Shown: piece after piece, positions 62,914 to 64,000 of the stretch
How the letters are laid out: each line of letters opens with the position of its first letter
Numbering within the stretch: position 1 is the first letter of the stretch
Origin: Larkinella sp965227735
GTDB taxonomy: Bacteria; Bacteroidota; Bacteroidia; Cytophagales; Spirosomataceae
NCBI RefSeq assembly: GCF_965227735.1
Contig: NZ_OZ245776.1
Span: forward strand, 5,642,001-5,706,000
Direction of reading: 5' to 3'
Length of the DNA stretch: 64,000 bases
Program-made: the position numbers and the translations under genes
The notes under the pieces: generated by a model
Seen by the model: only the letters and a program-made list of their open reading frames with translations
What the model was told of the DNA's origin: nothing
The model's database searches: none

Positions 62914-63808
62914 GACGGATTTCCAGGCGATACCCTACGCCGTGGACAGCGACGATCTTGAGCGTTGGGTCGTCCTGCAATAGTTTCCGCAGCCGTGAGA
63001 CGAACACATCGACACTGCGCCCGACAATGATGCCTTCGTCTTCCCAGACCGATTTGAGAATAAAATCACGTTCCAGCAGTTGGTTCGGATTCATGGCAAA
63101 AAGGCGGAGCAGCTTGGCTTCCCGATACGTCAGGTCGTGTTCCTGATCATTGGCAATCAATTTCAGATTGGCCATATCGAGACTGGAGTCTCCAAAGTGG
63201 AGTTTATGATCTTCTTCCGGTGTAGAAACCGGCGAAGCGGTTGCTTCTTTCGGTGATGCCGACTGGCGGAAAACGGTAAAAACCAGTGCCGTCAACACAC
63301 TCCCAATAGCCAGCATCCACCAGTTCATTGTGATTGGGGGAGCGGCTTCGGGCGTTGCAAACCGGACTTGCAGGTTGTAGCAACCTTTGGTTTGCACCCG
63401 GCCGGAACAAGCGACAACCTGCTTTTTTCTAACGTCCAGAACCGAGTAACCCAACTGGATTTTCCCGTCGGAACAGTTCAGGACGGCAACGTCGTATTTC
63501 TCGTTAATCGCATGAATCTGAAGAGATTTCTGCAACAATTCGGGCAATTTATCGTAGTCGAACGATTGATCCAACCGGATCAGAAACGTGCTGGCATCGG
63601 TTTGCTGAACGGGCGGAATCTGCGACGTCGAGTCGCCCGCGGCTGCCAGCATCTGATGGGCCGTCCGGCGAAGGGCGAGGTTGACTTTCTCCGCAAACCG
63701 GTTTTTTTCGGACTGCGCCGGGCTGGGCGTCGAACGAACAAACTGCACGAAGAGCAAGGCCGTTAACAGAACGACACTGAGGGCGATGATTCGGGTTGCT
63801 TTTCCCAT
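62906..63808 (-). CDS. Membrane-anchored winged-helix (OmpR/CadC-like) regulator
   Basis: A 300-residue protein. An N-terminal membrane helix (IIALSVVLLTALLFVQFV) and a second one near residue 165 (WWMLAIGSVLTALVFTVF) enclose a region of about 125 residues with a conserved-looking cysteine pair (NCSDGK, ACSGRVQTKGCY). The C-terminal 95 residues are an OmpR-type winged helix (LTYREAKLLRLFAMNPNQLL, RSVDVFVSRLRKLL, VHGVGYRLEI). The order is reversed relative to ToxR/CadC, where the DNA-binding part is N-terminal. ATG 63808 is chosen; the frame extends to 63865. The gene upstream ends 13 bp before it. Confidence 0.85.
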   Translation of the reverse strand: MGKATRIIALSVVLLTALLFVQFVRSTPSPAQSEKNRFAEKVNLALRRTAHQMLAAAGDSTSQIPPVQQTDASTFLIRLDQSFDYDKLPELLQKSLQIHAINEKYDVAVLNCSDGKIQLGYSVLDVRKKQVVACSGRVQTKGCYNLQVRFATPEAAPPITMNWWMLAIGSVLTALVFTVFRQSASPKEATASPVSTPEEDHKLHFGDSSLDMANLKLIANDQEHDLTYREAKLLRLFAMNPNQLLERDFILKSVWEDEGIIVGRSVDVFVSRLRKLLQDDPTLKIVAVHGVGYRLEIRPI

Positions 63809-63821
63809 GTTTAATACCGTT

Positions 63822-64000
63822 TTATTCCCGGCGAACAATGTCTGCCAGCAATTTCTCCAGTTCATCTTTCACGTACGGATCGATGCCCGGTTTTTTTACT
63901 TCCGTTTCCAGCCGTTTAACCGCTTCCGGTTTTCGATTGACCAGCACCCATGTTTTGGCCAGCGACATCAGATAACCGTGGTAATCGAAATTTTTAACAA
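63822..64000 (-). CDS. C-terminal part of an unknown helical protein, cut by window edge
   Basis: Only the last 58 or so codons are visible (ending LEKLLADIVRRE, stop 63822-63824). The visible part (FDYHGYLMSLAKTWVLVNRK, then AVKRLETEVKKPGIDP) is helical and could be a TPR-like repeat or the end of a small regulator. It lies 13 bp before the winged-helix regulator and is probably in the same operon. No function can be given. Confidence 0.6.
   Translation of the reverse strand, partial: VKNFDYHGYLMSLAKTWVLVNRKPEAVKRLETEVKKPGIDPYVKDELEKLLADIVRRE

Noticed and set aside
1..64000. tRNA, rRNA, riboswitch or insertion sequence
   Set aside because: No cloverleaf, rRNA segment, known aptamer core or transposase was recognised on either strand by eye. 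A covariance-model scan would be needed to exclude small RNAs.

Overview
ORGANISM. The window looks like chromosome from a Bacteroidota bacterium, most likely Cytophagales and probably the Spirosoma/Larkinella group (the genus is inference). Reasons: a SusC/SusD pair driven by an ECF sigma factor and a FecR/DUF4974 anti-sigma factor, a DUF5690 transporter, weak Shine-Dalgarno sites, TAnnTTTG-type promoter words, and roughly 50-55% GC core genes. No rRNA, tRNA, CRISPR array or insertion sequence was recognised. LAYOUT. 1-8 kb is housekeeping: a sensor kinase tail, a YpdA-type flavin reductase, a KefF/KefC-like potassium efflux pair, DoxX and the helicase PriA. 8-18.4 kb is an accessory strip lying between priA and a cytochrome-c sugar dehydrogenase. 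It holds a RelE/ParE-type toxin-antitoxin pair; a DUF433/PIN-like toxin-antitoxin pair in which each gene carries one in-frame TAA; a WYL regulator divergent from two tandem paralogous unknown genes that share an exactly repeated operator-like word; a CBM9-like secreted protein; a DUF3037 protein; a clearly AT-richer two-gene cassette (HNH endonuclease, then a PLD-nuclease/SF2-helicase fusion) that looks like a DNA-defence system; and a shattered SWIM-type gene. 20.6-40.6 kb is a polysaccharide utilisation locus: sigma factor, FecR, SusC with an STN signalling domain, SusD, GH92 alpha-mannosidase, two tandem GH27 alpha-galactosidases, sulfatase, then (past an oppositely oriented sensor kinase) a GH43-like enzyme and a DUF1080 protein. 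The enzyme set suggests a mannose- and galactose-containing, sulfated glycan. 40.7-44.4 kb carries isocitrate dehydrogenase with two small downstream genes, a divergent LysR regulator and an aquaporin. 44.5-52.2 kb is a trehalose block: a fused OtsA-OtsB, a fused TreS-maltokinase whose kinase catalytic motifs are altered, and a divergent cytoplasmic-type trehalase. From 52.3 kb on are pyruvate kinase, a DUF5690 transporter, YqgE, a small beta-barrel protein, a NYN-LOTUS protein, YtxH, signal peptidase I, an FtsX/MacB-type permease, a Uma2 protein and a membrane-anchored winged-helix regulator. HOW IT WORKS TOGETHER. The PUL is expected to sense its glycan through SusC-STN to FecR to sigma, import oligosaccharides through SusCD and trim them in the periplasm. 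The trehalose block would make, isomerise and break down trehalose. Intergenic spaces hold many near-perfect hairpins. Several are ordinary bidirectional terminators, but three (a 38-bp gapless palindrome, a 32-bp palindromic tandem repeat and a nested-palindrome element) are not explained that way.
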